Shown here in pieces: positions 10,177-20,131 of a stretch of DNA of 64,000 bases. Below the pieces are notes generated by a model. That model searched no databases, was not told where the DNA came from, and worked only from the letters and a program-made list of their open reading frames with translations. Within the stretch, counting starts at the first letter, position 1. Every line of letters starts with the position of its first letter. Position numbers and translations under genes: made by a program. Source of the stretch: Massospora cicadina (taxonomy: Eukaryota; Entomophthoromycota; Entomophthoromycetes; Entomophthorales; Entomophthoraceae). The stretch lies in the NCBI GenBank assembly GCA_022478985.1, contig JAKSZP010009620.1, forward strand, positions 1-64,000, in the 5' to 3' direction.

Positions 10177-10865
10177 ATGGGTTCGCTTGCCCTGCCCACC
10201 ACAAATTGCTCGCTTGTGCTCCCTTTCATGCTAAGACCCACTTCTGGTCCAGTACGCCATTTGGGAGTGTGGCTGGAGGCAGGAGGGTATGCCTCAACGG
10301 TGATGGAGCACCATATCCTGGACAATGTTACAAAACGCATAGCTTCCCTCAAAGCCCGCCAAACTTCCCTCACAGGCAGGATAGTGCTGGCCAACTCTAT
10401 GCTCCTGTCCAAAGTCTGGTTTGTGGCCCCCACCATCGCCTTTTACCCATCTTTCTTCACCTCGCTATACGCTCTTATGCAAGGGTGGCTTTGGTTAGGC
10501 CGCCCACCATCAATGCGCCTGAAATCATGTTTGGCCCCCACTATAGTGGTGGTATGGGCCTGCTCAACTTCGAGGCCCATGCCACCAAAATACTTGGCAC
10601 TTGGATCGTTGCAGTCACCAACCCCACAATCTTAGACCAGCACTGGTCATGCGTGGCACACTCCAATTTTTCCCGCACTCTGGGCCTCTGCAATACTACC
10701 CACCCCCACTCTCTGCTTAGCTATATTGTATCGCATCCCACTTCCATGGCCCTCATGGGATGTCACCCCCACTTCAAACGAATTATCCTCTACATGCAGA
10801 GCGCTGAGTGGAGAATCAGCATCAGTGGACACACCGCCCATAGGGGTCGCCCTACTCCCCATTTC
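10177..10865 (+). pseudogene. LINE A ORF2 region after RT (thumb/connection)
   Basis: VRHLGVWLEAGGYAS and IASLKARQTSLTGR followed by I-V-L-A-N align with LINE B's FRHLGVLTNQQ and IASWNRRQITPQGR. From about 10545 the other frame resumes with GGMGLLNFEAHATKIL (LINE B: GGLGLLDTRSHATTIF). Two opposite frameshifts thus flank the 10177-10540 stretch. The region ends at the insertion point of a small LINE (10865). Confidence 0.7.
10849..10865 (+). repeat. Left 17-bp target duplication of small LINE insertion
   Basis: GCCCTACTCCCCATTTC is identical to 11123-11139. Confidence 0.9.
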
Positions 10866-11122
10866 TTTTTAGCACTAATGGTGCCCAACCCAAAAGGGGG
10901 AGTTGCCACGCATCTTTATTTGCAAATGATACAAATAAAGGGATTATTAGAAAATAAAGAAATCCTAATATAGCCCCTAACTTATCAGCCTAGTATGCCA
11001 TATCAGAAGGTGAGAAAGCTTTGAGGAACTTTTGTCCGGCGCCTGCTTTAGCTGACAGACCATGGTGGAAACATAGAGGTTGGAAAATTAGCGTCATGTG
11101 GCATAAGGAAGTATAATTGTGG
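10866..11122 (-). mobile_element. 5'-truncated LINE (257 bp) inside LINE A ORF2
   Basis: On the minus strand it ends CCCAACCCTTTTGGG-like sequence, GGGCACCATTAGTGCTAAAAA, matching the LINE B tail. It is flanked by perfect 17-bp duplications (10849-10865 and 11123-11139). ORF2 of LINE A resumes directly after the right duplication. The insert holds no recognisable domain and is probably 3' untranslated sequence. Confidence 0.85.
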
Positions 11123-11526
11123 GCCCTACTCCCCATTTCAAACAAGAAGTTCATGGGAAAGTCGTTTTGAACAACCTGGTACCCCAAAGTCCCTACCTCA
11201 TTGCCCGTGTGGACTACCTTGACAAGCTCAACATCTTGTACTATTTGGATACCCAGAAGGACATCTGGAGGTACACTTACCATCCAGTTTTACAACCCAA
11301 AATTTGCGCCCATGTATGGAGATGTCTGAGAAAAGTATATCACACGGCTGAGCGGTCCAATGCATCTCAAACTTTATGCATTGTATGTGGTCAATACAAA
11401 ATTTTAGTCCATTGCTTGGAAAATTGCCTGCCATCACAGGCAAATTGGCGAGATGTTATGCGCCTCTTTTGCCAGGAGAGTAAGCAGTCTTCCAGCCTGT
11501 CCAAAAAATCTTCACCTTTTCCATGA
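11119..11526 (+). pseudogene. LINE A ORF2 C-terminal zinc-motif region
   Basis: DIWRYTYHPVLQPKICAHVWR matches LINE B's ELWKDVYHPILSAKVSNTLWR. Then C-I-V-C-G ... H-C-L-E-N-C gives the C-x2-C ... H-x4-C finger found at the end of LINE ORF2 proteins. This stretch is in one frame (135 codons), better preserved than the rest of the element. Role in family: probably binding of the element RNA during target-primed reverse transcription. Confidence 0.7.
11123..11139 (+). repeat. Right 17-bp target duplication of small LINE insertion
   Basis: GCCCTACTCCCCATTTC repeats 10849-10865 exactly. Confidence 0.9.
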
Positions 11527-11529
11527 CCT

Positions 11530-11955
11530 CCCCTATCCACCCATTGCTCCACACTTTAATTGTTGCAATATCACTATGGACAATTTACACCATTGTCCTT
11601 GATGCACTCTCTGGCACTACCCAAACACTACGTGGAGCTGTGCATCGCTTCCATTCCCACCTCATGAATAACTTTCAAGCTTGACTGTTTGGCCACCTGC
11701 CATCCTGAAAACACCAGTTGGTGTCGTCCTGGTTCTCTATCTGGTTCCTCTCGTTGGATCCTTTCTTTCATTAGTGTTCAGTTTTGGCCCAGGCCTCCCA
11801 TGTCACTCCCCCTCTTCCTTCCACTGGCAGTCCCGCTGGCAACAAGAGGTAGCTTAGGCTCCTCTGGGATGCCCCTCGTTATTTCTTTGCGTTTTGGAGT
11901 TGGAGTTTATCAGAAGTGTCCATCCCATGGTCAGCCTTCCCCAAATAAAATTTAA
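11530..11955 (+). other. LINE A tail of ORF2 and 3' untranslated region
   Basis: No clear domain is visible. The last 45 bases (GTCCATCCCATGGTCAGC ... AAATAAAATTTAA) match 17505-17560, defining a shared 3' terminus for the LINE A lineage. Confidence 0.6.
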
Positions 11956-11969
11956 GGAAACAGTGTGAT
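11956..11969 (+). repeat. Right target-site duplication of LINE A
   Basis: GGAAACAGTGTGAT lies right after the A-rich LINE end; compare 6398-6411. Confidence 0.55.
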
Positions 11970-12985
11970 TGATCCCTTTCTCATCTAATTGAGCTAATAT
12001 AGCCCCAACGGCATAGTAAGAGGCATCTGTGAACAACATGAAGGGCTTGCCATAATCAGAGTGACAGAGGGTTAACCGTTGTTGAAATAACTCCTTTAAG
12101 GTCCCAAACGCGGCTTTTTGTTCAGTAACCCAATTAAATGGAGTGTTTTTAGCCAAAAGACGTACAAGGGGCTCCTTGATCCTGGCGAACTTGAGGATGA
12201 ATTGATGGTAATAACCCATCATGCCCAAGAATACATATATTTTTCAAAGGTTTTGGGTGCCAGCATTTTGGATATCGCTCCATTCTTGTCTTAGAGATGT
12301 TAAATATCATCTTGTGAGATAGCGTGCCCGAGGAAATCCAACCTCTTTTTGAAGAAAGCACAATTAGAGGGCTTCAGCTTGTTGTTAGATGCCCGCAAGA
12401 GTTGGAACACTTTCTTTAGATGTGTAAGGTGATCGTTAAAGGTCTTTGAAAATACTGTGATGTCATCAAGATAGACAATCACACAGCTCAGCTTAAGATC
12501 CTGAAGAATATGATCCATTGCCCCCTGAAAGGTGGCATCCGCATTGCATAACCCCTGGGGTAAACAAGTGGGTTGAAATAGGCCCTTGCTACAGATAGGG
12601 GCGCACTTCTCTTGATCCTGTTGAGAAAAATACTGCTGAAAATACTACTAACCAAGTCCATGGCATAAAAGAACTTGGACCCAGAGAGTTGGGCCAGAAC
12701 GTTATCAATATGAAGGATAGGGTAAAATCCTTCTTGGTGAGGCTATCAAGTTTATGGTAGTCCATAACTACCCAATGATCTCCATTTTACTTCTTTATAA
12801 GTAGAAGAAGGGATGATCAAGGGATTTGGGATGGCATCAGCAACCCATCATCTACCAGCTATTTGAGCTTCGTCTGCATCTGTAGCTCCTCGACTTTTAA
12901 TTTGTGGTAAGGCTTGGGTTGGATGGGATGAGCATACCCAACGTCAATAGTGTGAGTCCAACACTTCATGTGGTCATAATCAGTA
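11970..12985 (-). pseudogene. C reverse transcriptase and proximal RNase H
   Basis: The minus strand reads FYAMDLVS (about 12655), a GYAMRMPPFRG box, V-I-V-Y-L-D-D-I-T-V-F (12450-12485, catalytic Y-L-D-D intact), LKPSNCAFFKKRLDFLGH, then MGMMGYYHQFILKFA and LFTDASYYAVGAILAQLDEKG, where the LINE interrupts RNase H. Frames change near 12300 and 12520-12650. Confidence 0.8.
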
Positions 12986-13501
12986 TCAAAGGTTTAAGAT
13001 GTCGCTATAGTTCTCAAGTAGAGTATAGACCTTGTCAAGCTCCGCTGGAGTTAGTTCCTCATAGATATAGTCAGTAAGCAAATTACATATAGATTGTTCG
13101 GTGGGTAAGCCCATACCTGCCATAGACCCAATACAGTGGACTCGCTTGATGTCCTCAATGGGTATTAGCATGCCTATTCCGATCTCCTGATGCTTTTTTA
13201 CAACCATATCCTTCTTAATGAGATTCCCCATCAGGAGATTGATGGATCGCTGATAGGCTGGGTCCAATATGCCTGGAAATACTCTGAGCTCTAAGGGACT
13301 AACACCCTTACTGCTGGTTAAATGCAATAAGCTTTTGTGGGGGATTTGTAGGGTAATCTTCGTGTCAACTACCCTTTGTTCACCCACCTTGCTTAATATT
13401 TCTTCAGGTGCATAGAAAGGGATACCCTCTAGGGCGTCCACTGATTTGGGAAGCTTTTTATATTTTGCCCCAGACGTTATGTAGTGTAATGGTAAGGCCA
13501 A
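12986..13501 (-). pseudogene. C protease-RT linker
   Basis: This is a 171-codon open frame. It contains PLELRVFPGILDPAYQRSI, and ends YTLLENYSDILNL, the counterpart of LLDEYSDIFAR that precedes RT in F and G. It is mainly a spacer with no catalytic motif. It is one of the longest open frames left in element C. Confidence 0.65.
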
Positions 13502-13511
13502 AAAGGTATGC

Positions 13512-13916
13512 TCAATGGTGCAATTGTATTATTTTTTTATTAAGCTCTTCATTGGTCATTATTAGTGGAATTTCGTAGTTAAGCAGGGAGATAGACCTGC
13601 TTAAAGTTATTAACACCTTCAAATTTGAGCATAAACTGGGTACTAATGAGTAGATCATAGGTACTGTTGGCCAAGGCAACCGCTGAGGACAACAAGATGA
13701 GCTTCCCAAAACGAATGGACAAAGAAGAGTAGACTCTAACGGCGTGAGTGTTGTTTGGCCTTGCAGTCCCAAACTCTTATGTGTACTTGAGGTCAGGTGC
13801 CAGCTTTTTTTCATGAGTTTTGTTGACACAACGTTCACTGTGGACTCAATGTCAAGGATATCCCTAACCTGCACTCCATTAACAATGACCTCCACTTTGT
13901 TTAAAGTTCCACCCAA
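13512..13916 (-). pseudogene. C protease domain
   Basis: VIVNGVQVRDILDIESTVNVVSTKLM: the D-T-G-A signature has become D-I-E-S but the following V-N-V-V-S-x-K-L matches D, F and G. Two frames are needed to reach the linker, so there is a frameshift near 13700. Confidence 0.65.
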
Positions 13917-14189
13917 GTTGGGGGAAAGAGCGAGGACCTCCTTAAGATGGAGAGTAGAGGCAAGTTGTTTGGCAGGTTCAGGATATTTTTCTTAAATAGT
14001 TTTCAGGGTGTGAACACTCTGAGTGGATTAGATCAGTGTAGCAATGAGCTGGTCAGCGTCACTGGAAGTGTCAAAAATTTCAAAATCCCTCAACACTTTG
14101 CTGAAGATAAGTTTAACGGGGATCCTAGTCCTATTCACTCTCTTTGGGTTCAACCTGTCAAGAACCTCCACTTCACAGGGCGCTCTAAA

Positions 14190-15395
14190 ACTTAAAGGCC
14201 AACATCTTCACAACCCCCTTCATATTCTACATCAGAAGAGTTATCAAAGCACATCAGGGAGTCCATCGGTTATTATGCAAGTTCAGGGCTTCCTTTGTTG
14301 CAGGAGAGACCCTGGGGACACTCATCTACCCTAACAGCTTTTGGGGGAGACGTTGAAATTATCACGGCTTTATTTTCAACCTTCAAAGTAGGGGGTTTGT
14401 GCTGCCCCAGGGCTACTGGTTTTAGATGAGAGATGGCTTTAGGAGTGGGTGAGGGAGATAGAGGTAGCGTTGTGGAAGGACGGTCAATGGAACCATTTGA
14501 GAAGGCCGCCCTGGAGAAAGAGAGAAGCAAGGCAAAGGGATGACGCCTTCACCAACTTGCTTTTTTGAGCCAAAGACGAATTGGAGCACTGCCTTATAAC
14601 AGCCATTAATCTCTGGTTATCTTTATGATATGAGGAAGTTTTTTTGGGATGGCAACTCCACAGGAGCAGGTTTCTTGAAGAAGATAGCCGTAGAAGAGGG
14701 TAGAGTGGTTGGAATAGATTATTGCCTCAGAGCTCCCTGCATAGGGTCAAGTTCATAGATGTCAGCCACCACTAGAAGAGCCTCTTTGATATCCCGTAAA
14801 TTTTTGAATGTGCGCTTGACGTCAGAGATATGTATCGCCAAAGAAGGATGTAACGCCAATCCAGCCAAATTGGCAGAAATAGCATAATTTATAAGTAGCA
14901 TTTTGGCAAGCTATGGAGGTTGAGCTTCACTATAATAGTGCTTAACAAAAGAGGTGCTCGATTCTCCCTTTTATAAGCTAAGGCACATAAAGGCCTTTTT
15001 TTTGCCATTATAAACTCTGTGGGGAGCTTAATTCTTCAATAATCATTTGTTTAACCTCCGCCCAGGTGCTAAGGTTGATCATATTGTGAACCATTATTTC
15101 TTGTGTTACATATGACTCAAGCAGGGAAGGATATACTTGGTTTTTTGATGGTCAGTTTCCCCTTTCATAGCAGATTCATAAACAAAGAGGAAGGAGGAAA
15201 TACTGCCCTCACCATTGTGAACTTGTCTCTGAAAGGTGGTTTATGATTAATAGGTGAGGGCTTATAAGGGCCTTGTGAGGAGTGCTGCTCAAGCCTTTTG
15301 AGCAAGACAAAGCCCTGTCTTGTTGTATTCTAAAGCAGCTAGCCTAGGTTCTGATACAGTTGTCATCTTTATAACAGGAGATTCGTGGTGTACAG
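14190..15395 (-). pseudogene. C gag region
   Basis: It lies between the primer-binding site and protease. Several frames hold gag-like text, such as ISDVKRTFKNLRDIKEALL at about 14760-14820 (compare QSILDIKEDLLELPP in G gag) and a proline/serine-rich stretch (14273-14530). No intact zinc knuckle was found. Assignment rests mostly on position. Confidence 0.5.
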
Positions 15396-15400
15396 GGCCT

Positions 15401-15416
15401 CCTGTAGTGAGCACCG
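15401..15416 (-). other. C primer-binding site
   Basis: On the minus strand [C/T]GGTGCTCACTACAGG; the first base differs from D's site (TGGTGCTCACTACAGG at 31769-31784). The position, right after the LTR end, and the T-G-G start fit a tRNA primer site. I cannot name the tRNA. Confidence 0.65.
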
Positions 15417-15418
15417 CT

Positions 15419-15690
15419 TGGTGGAATTAAGTATATTTGATGCTCGCTGGTGCTTTGCACCCTGAATTTCAACGTTTTTTTTGTAAAACTTACACTTTCT
15501 ACTGCTGGGATAAATATTTTTAGAGATTGATCTGACAACTTATATTCAGTTTAATGGAAAGATTGATAATAACAAAAGTGGGCTTTTATAAGCTTTTTAT
15601 TGTTATTATCCTTGGGATCAAGAAGCGAACCTATTAAAACTTTTCATTCCTCTCAATCTCACTTTTAAGCGAATTCTAATAAAAGTAAAA
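15419..15690 (-). repeat. C 5' LTR, partial
   Basis: It begins next to the primer-binding site (T-G-G-T-G-G on the plus strand). The outer end cannot be fixed because a LINE copy starts near 15700. It holds an AT-rich stretch and nothing coding; the minus-strand frame at 15344-15538 is not meaningful. Confidence 0.4.
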
Positions 15691-15719
15691 CATTTTATTT
15701 TATCCACCGTCATCTGGCC

Positions 15720-16570
15720 ATGACCACTTCCCACTTGATGTCCTCAGATCTGCAGCTTGCCACCCCAGTGTGGGGCAGCGGTGCTCCACCCCTAGCATAT
15801 CCCGCCATGCTAGGAAATGCATGAAACGGGTTCAAATAGCCCACCAAACTCCTCTGGCCAATTTGTCCCCCATAGGACTTAGTGCTCCACCTAGCGCGCA
15901 TCCACTAATCTCTATACCATCTCGCCCTGCCTTGGTCCAACATTCTCTTTTGCCTCCATGTTGACTATGGGCAGTTATTCCCATATGCTGATAAAGCAAT
16001 CCTCAAGCTTGCCACCGCTGCCTTTGTGCCAGCTGGGTTTATAGATTTCCGCCATTTTAAGGGATATTTTGACATAGGCTTCCATACAGAGGAGTATGCA
16101 GCAGCAGCAGTTTTGACTCCACTTATTTACAAAATTACTCCTATCCCTACTAATGTACTTGCCTCCCTTCTAACACCACATTGGTGGCATCATTTGCGTC
16201 CCTCCCATCCCACCTTCTACCCCAACTCTTTTATGATCAGATGATGGCGGGGCTTATGGCTTATGGAACTCAGCCCAACCTCATTTTTCTGTTCCCTCTG
16301 GTGTGGAGCGCCTTGCCACCCCTCAAGCAATAGCCACCATAACCCCACACCACCCTGCCATAGCCCACCAGATCCCCCCATGCTCATATTTCAGCAGCAC
16401 CCGAGCCTTTTTTTTGGGCTCTTGTTAATAATGGTTGCCAAATTTGTCCCCTTTGCTTTGGGCTTTTTATTCAAAAAATCTTGCCCCTTAGCCACTTCCT
16501 CTGATGCAGCTTTGGAGCCCTATTCAGCGGGTTCCAAATGGGGTAGTTTGCTGCCCCCTCCCACTCAATG
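15720..16570 (+). pseudogene. LINE ORF1 remnant
   Basis: Frame 16026-16244 with its upstream extension reads ILKLATAAFVPAGFIDFRHF and then YFDIGFHTEEYAAAAV, aligned with ORF1 of LINE B (SYFAAIAETFSIN ... HYIDVGFTEAALADHAA). Further on, C-Q-I-C-P-L-C-F-G-L (about 16437-16466) is a decayed zinc knuckle in a shifted frame. Broken by stops. Confidence 0.55.
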
Positions 16571-17360
16571 ATCCCGTTCAATGGGCTAGAGTGGGAAATC
16601 AGCCCCCACCAAATCAAATACACATTAGCCCATCTAATTCTACCCCCACCAATCATAATCATGCTTGGAACACCTTTTGTATTCAAGCAGCCCATTTGAC
16701 TCCTACCCACCCAAATTCAAACTCTATTCTTGTAAACCAAAATCCATGGAACCTATTGGCCAAGATTGATGAATCAGGTAACATTATCATGAGTGAGACT
16801 CCAGTCAGCCTCTCAGCCAATTTGATTATGGTTGGGCAAAATTTCATTTCTGATTTTGACAATACCCCATCCCCAAGCGTTTCACTCCTAAACCCAATGC
16901 CACTCCTACCAAAGTGACCATCAGCTTGCCTTTGCAGCGATGGCCTCCCCCATTGCCCAAACCTATGCAAAGCAGTGTATTAATCTCTAACTCAATACCA
17001 ACTAGGGATGCACACACTCTACTACCCCTCTGAATTCCCAAAATCAGCATGCAGCAATATCTCAAAATTGTTTGTCGATGCTGAAGCTACTGTCATGCAT
17101 TTCATTAAACTAGAGGAATTTAACCCATCTACTAAAACACCTGCCAAAGTATCTCCAATTTTGCCCACCTCCCTGATGCCCACATTCAAGCTGAGCATCA
17201 CTTAGCAGAATTTGTTGAAGCTGTCTACTGCGCTACTCTAGAAAAAGAGGAGAAGAACTCACTCTACACCGCCATCCACCCATACTATGCTGAAGCCCCA
17301 ACGCCCTGGCTATCAGCTTTTATCTGCTTCTCCAATCATAATGACATTTCGTGGTGAAAA
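16504..17360 (+). pseudogene. Pro/Asn-rich open frames of LINE remnant
   Basis: Frame 16504-16917 (137 codons) is rich in Pro, Asn and Ser, followed by 17008-17205. No domain is recognised. LINE B's ORF1 also has a Pro/Ser/Asn-rich N-terminal half, so this may be the same kind of segment, rearranged. Near 17210-17300 a short AEFVEAVYC ... LYTAIHPYY stretch is unassigned. Confidence 0.35.
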
Positions 17361-17560
17361 TAACTGTAGAAAACCCGCCTGACCCCCTCACCCTCTTCCA
17401 TGGTGGGTTAGTGGTCTCCACACCCGCCTAGTTAGAAGTTTTTGTTTTGTCTTCCCATTCATTCTTCCAATCAAGTTCTATTGCTTTGTTTTAATTTTTT
17501 GTACTGTCCATCCCCTGGTCAGCATACCTCAAAGAAATTTTAATTTTAAATTTTAAAAAG

Positions 17561-18720
17561 AAGAAATCCTATTTAAAATTGATGCTTAGTATTTGAAATG
17601 TTCTAAAGATCAAAGTGAGCCAGACAGGAAATTAATTATAAGCTGGGTGCATCCAAAATTGTTAATGTAGGCTTTCAACCTATTTGAGCTCTTAGAACTC
17701 ACCTCACTTGGATATAATGGCTGATGGAGGGTCAGTATCAGGTAGGACTAGTCCATTAGGTATAGATTTAAATATTTAACCCAATTAATGGGCGGGAAAA
17801 TATTTGCACCTTTCAGGACCCCTCTAACCCTATAAAATGGGGTGATCTCCGCCTAGGAGTGTTAATTAAACTGGAAGTGGCCTGGTGAGGAACCTAAGAC
17901 ATACTCCCCTAATTCTGCCGAATGGTTGGTGCAACTAAACTGCCCAAACTCGTGCTAATTGCTTGAGAAGAATTAATAAAAGTGTTATCCCAATTTGAGG
18001 TGTTCCACCGAGGATTGAACAGGGTCTTTTGGCTGATATTTTTGTTATTTACCTCTAAAACGCTAATCTCATATATCAGACTTGTAATTGTTTAACATCT
18101 TTAGAACTGCATTGGCCACTACATTAGGAAGGTTTGTCATCCAAACGCTGCTCAATGCACTGAAGCCAGTTGACCATACTGCCATGAAGGCCAGCTAAAA
18201 ACTGATTCTGCAGGCTGAGATTATATAGTTGCCCAGACAGTGCTACAATATGATCCACCAGGGCCTCATGATTACAACGCAACTCATTATTGGTTTAATA
18301 TGGCTCCAAGGCATCTTTTGTTTGAAAACTGCATTTAATTAAAGGAATAAGGAGAGGTATTGTCCACTGAAGATACTTCTACCATTGATTCAGATAGATG
18401 AACAGACTTATTTGTTTGAATCAGTGGGCATTTTTTTAGTGAGAACCACTATTGAAAATTTGGCGCAATGAACTAAACACTCTGAAAGTTGTACAGGAGT
18501 TAACACCCACTGATACAACAGGAGAGCGATATTACAATTGTCATCCCTCAAATATTTCAATAACTTAAGAAAATAGAGACTAAAGCTCCTGGAATCACTA
18601 CCTTTAACATCTAGCAGAATCCTTCTACCATTCAACCTTTAGAATTTTTAGCCTGAAGAATTCCTCTACAGCTAACTACTAAAAATCACTTCCCCACTTT
18701 TCTTCAGTTTTCATTATATG
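17561..18720. other. Unassigned AT-rich spacer with TATA-like site
   Basis: No supported gene. CTATAAAATGGGG at about 17831 resembles a core promoter and may belong to an unrecognised LTR. The minus-strand frame 18408-18635 (75 codons, Leu-rich) matches nothing I know. The final five bases, ATATG, are the target duplication of solo LTR B. Confidence 0.4.
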
Positions 18721-18730
18721 TGTAAGTCCC

Positions 18731-19540
18731 ATGGAACGTCCTCTTGGTGTCAATTGGGCCATTTTCCCATATCCAAGCAAGAAGGCACCGAAGAGGATGG
18801 CTGTACCCCTCATTACTCAGGGCGATCTCACTCACATGGTAGATGAGCGCTGGGTAACAGCTCTCCCACTTTGGATACCACTCCCGGTACCCACACTCTC
18901 TTCAGTAGAACTGTTATGGGGGATCAGAGAAATCTGCGCTGAGATCGCCAAAATGAATTTGATCATAACCAATTTGAGAGGCAATCAGCCCAATGCTCAT
19001 ATTTTAAATGTTCAAAGAGTTATGAAGACTGATTTATTGGCTGGAATGCCTGATGGTTGCAATTTGGTTAACATGATGATTGGAAAAATCTCCCTCCTCC
19101 CAAATACATCAGGCATCACCCTCAATGGGCAGGTAATAGCACTGGACATCATCAATGAGATTTTGAAGCTTCCTATTGACAAATCAGGTGTTGCACCTGA
19201 CGACATGCTACAGACCAAATGAATGGTCCAGCGACTGAGCACGGGCGGGTTGGGCGTCCCAAACCCATTCCCAACCAAATGGGCCCACCCCTATGCGGGG
19301 TGGCCTTGGGGGATTCCTGCCGCTCATCGGGCTAAATGCCATCATGCCAACCATCAGAAACATAGCTGGGCCTTAGTTTGGATGTTTGAGGTCAAACTGT
19401 CAGTGACTTGGCCCAATGCCAAATTTTTTGATGTCAGTTCCCAGGGAACTAACCTGCCCATTTCTGAATAATTTGCTGGTTAGGTCAAATTTGTGGGACC
19501 TGATCCCGGCTTGTTTTCCCCCAAATTCACTACTATTTAA
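18731..19540 (+). pseudogene. LTR-borne ORFa in LTR B, best-preserved copy
   Basis: An ATG 10 bases after the LTR start opens a 163-codon frame (18731-19222, stop TGA), and the same frame continues 19223-19471 and on to a stop at about 19540 inside the TATA-like box. The N-terminal block has SPMERPL, then QGDLTHMVDERWVTALP. The middle has REICAEIAKMN and GMPDGCN; the end has PYAGWPWGIPAAH, KCHHAN, FEVKLSVTWP. LTRs A, J, K and L share these blocks, and E and R the D-L-x-H ... RWV part. The domain is not recognised and no membrane segment is visible. In a full element it would lie in U3 of the 3' LTR. Two or three stops make this copy inactive. Confidence 0.6.
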
Positions 19541-19580
19541 TTAGTTGCATCACACCAAAAAATTGTTGGTTGATTTTTCT
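19531..19580 (+). promoter_or_regulatory. TATA-like box and conserved block of LTR B
   Basis: CTATTTAATTAG is followed by AAATTGTTGGTTGATTTTT. Same arrangement as in LTR A (609-655). Confidence 0.45.
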
Positions 19581-19675
19581 TCCTTAAATTTTCCATTAAA
19601 AAACCTTCCCCAAATATTTAGTTTTTCATATATGTTGAAAATTAAGCCGCCTTATCCACTGACATTCTTGCACCC

Positions 19676-19972
19676 TTGGAGTTAATGGTCCTGAGCATCT
19701 GGTACTCTACCTTGTGCCTATATGAAATACTGGCTCACTGGCAGATATTGGTGGAACTCCTTTCCAGTTCCATATTTGTTATACCAAGTGCAGTGCCTCG
19801 GGCATTCTGGTTTGCCATTTGGGTGCTCTGGCACTCTGGCTGGCAGGCCAGTCTAATTCTTACTTGCTGTTCGCCTGACAATATGCACATCTTTTTGGCC
19901 ACTCTCTGTCCCATCCTTTCAGCTGCTCAGCTTCTCCAACTTCAAATCTATAATCTCATTTTTAATATATGA
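19676..19972 (+). pseudogene. LTR-borne ORFb in LTR B (shortened)
   Basis: The frame includes VPRAFWFAIWVLWHSGWQASL, the hydrophobic C-terminal signature of ORFb in A, K and L, then C-C-S-P-D-N at the LTR end (19880) and continues 30 codons into flanking DNA. The upstream half of ORFb is mostly deleted in this copy (about 340 bp between TATA and LTR end, against about 600 in A). Confidence 0.5.
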
Positions 19973-19989
19973 AAGAATTTCCGTACTTC

Positions 19990-20131
19990 ATCTAGATTTG
20001 AATCACTTGGCGTTGATTTACCTTAAATTGTATTAGATCATAAAATAATCAAAATCTGATTCCAGCGAATAACTGATGATCCGCCATCAATAATCTAGGC
20101 TTATTGACCAGTAATATCAAATTTCTCAACA
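19990..20131 (-). repeat. D-type LTR fragment
   Basis: On the plus strand CCGCCATCAATAATC then TAGGCTTATTGACCAGTAAT and CTCAACA align with the end of D's LTR (CCGCCATCACAACTG, GGCTTATTGTCCAGTCAT, GCGACA). The minus-strand LTR therefore starts TGTTGAG at 20131. The rest of the LTR to the left is truncated or too diverged. Confidence 0.6.

Larger units (their letters stand above)
6412..11955 (+). mobile_element. LINE A (non-LTR retrotransposon), degenerate
   Basis: It is an ORF1 plus ORF2 element of about 5.5 kb inserted in Gypsy C's RNase H. ORF2 carries endonuclease, RT and a C-terminal zinc motif in the same order as LINE B. The 3' end reads GTCCATCCCATGGTCAGC then AAATAAAATTTAA, matching the end of the 15700-17560 LINE. 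It lacks the CTAGTACTAAAA tail of LINE B, so two lineages are present. Numerous stops and frameshifts occur. Confidence 0.8.
5132..15418 (-). mobile_element. Ty3/Gypsy element C, interrupted by LINE A and truncated by F
   Basis: Reading on the minus strand from the right: primer-binding site (15401-15416), gag, protease, RT and RNase H up to 11970; a 5.5-kb LINE; then the rest of RNase H from 6397 and integrase down to 5132, where F's LTR begins. The RNase H reading frame can be followed across the LINE, with LDEKGINH on the right and YFSKILSKAERNYSVT on the left. Stops are numerous. The integrase C-terminus and 3' LTR would lie left of F, outside the window. Confidence 0.8.
15700..17560 (+). 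mobile_element. Internally deleted LINE of the LINE A lineage
   Basis: The left part holds ORF1 sequence; the right end (GTCCATCCCCTGGTCAGC ... AAATTTTAATTTTAAA) matches the LINE A terminus. No endonuclease or RT is present, so ORF2 has been lost. Such copies can only move with enzymes supplied by another element. I found no convincing target duplication. Confidence 0.6.
18721..19880 (+). repeat. Solo LTR 'B' (1160 bp) with perfect 5-bp target duplication
   Basis: It begins TGTAAGTCCC and ends CTGACA. Flanks are ATATG at 18716-18720 and ATATG at 19881-19885. No internal element sequence is attached, so it is a solo LTR left by recombination. It contains ORFa, a TATA-like box and a shortened ORFb. 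The first seven bases, TGTAAGT, include a perfect 5' splice-donor consensus. Confidence 0.9.
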
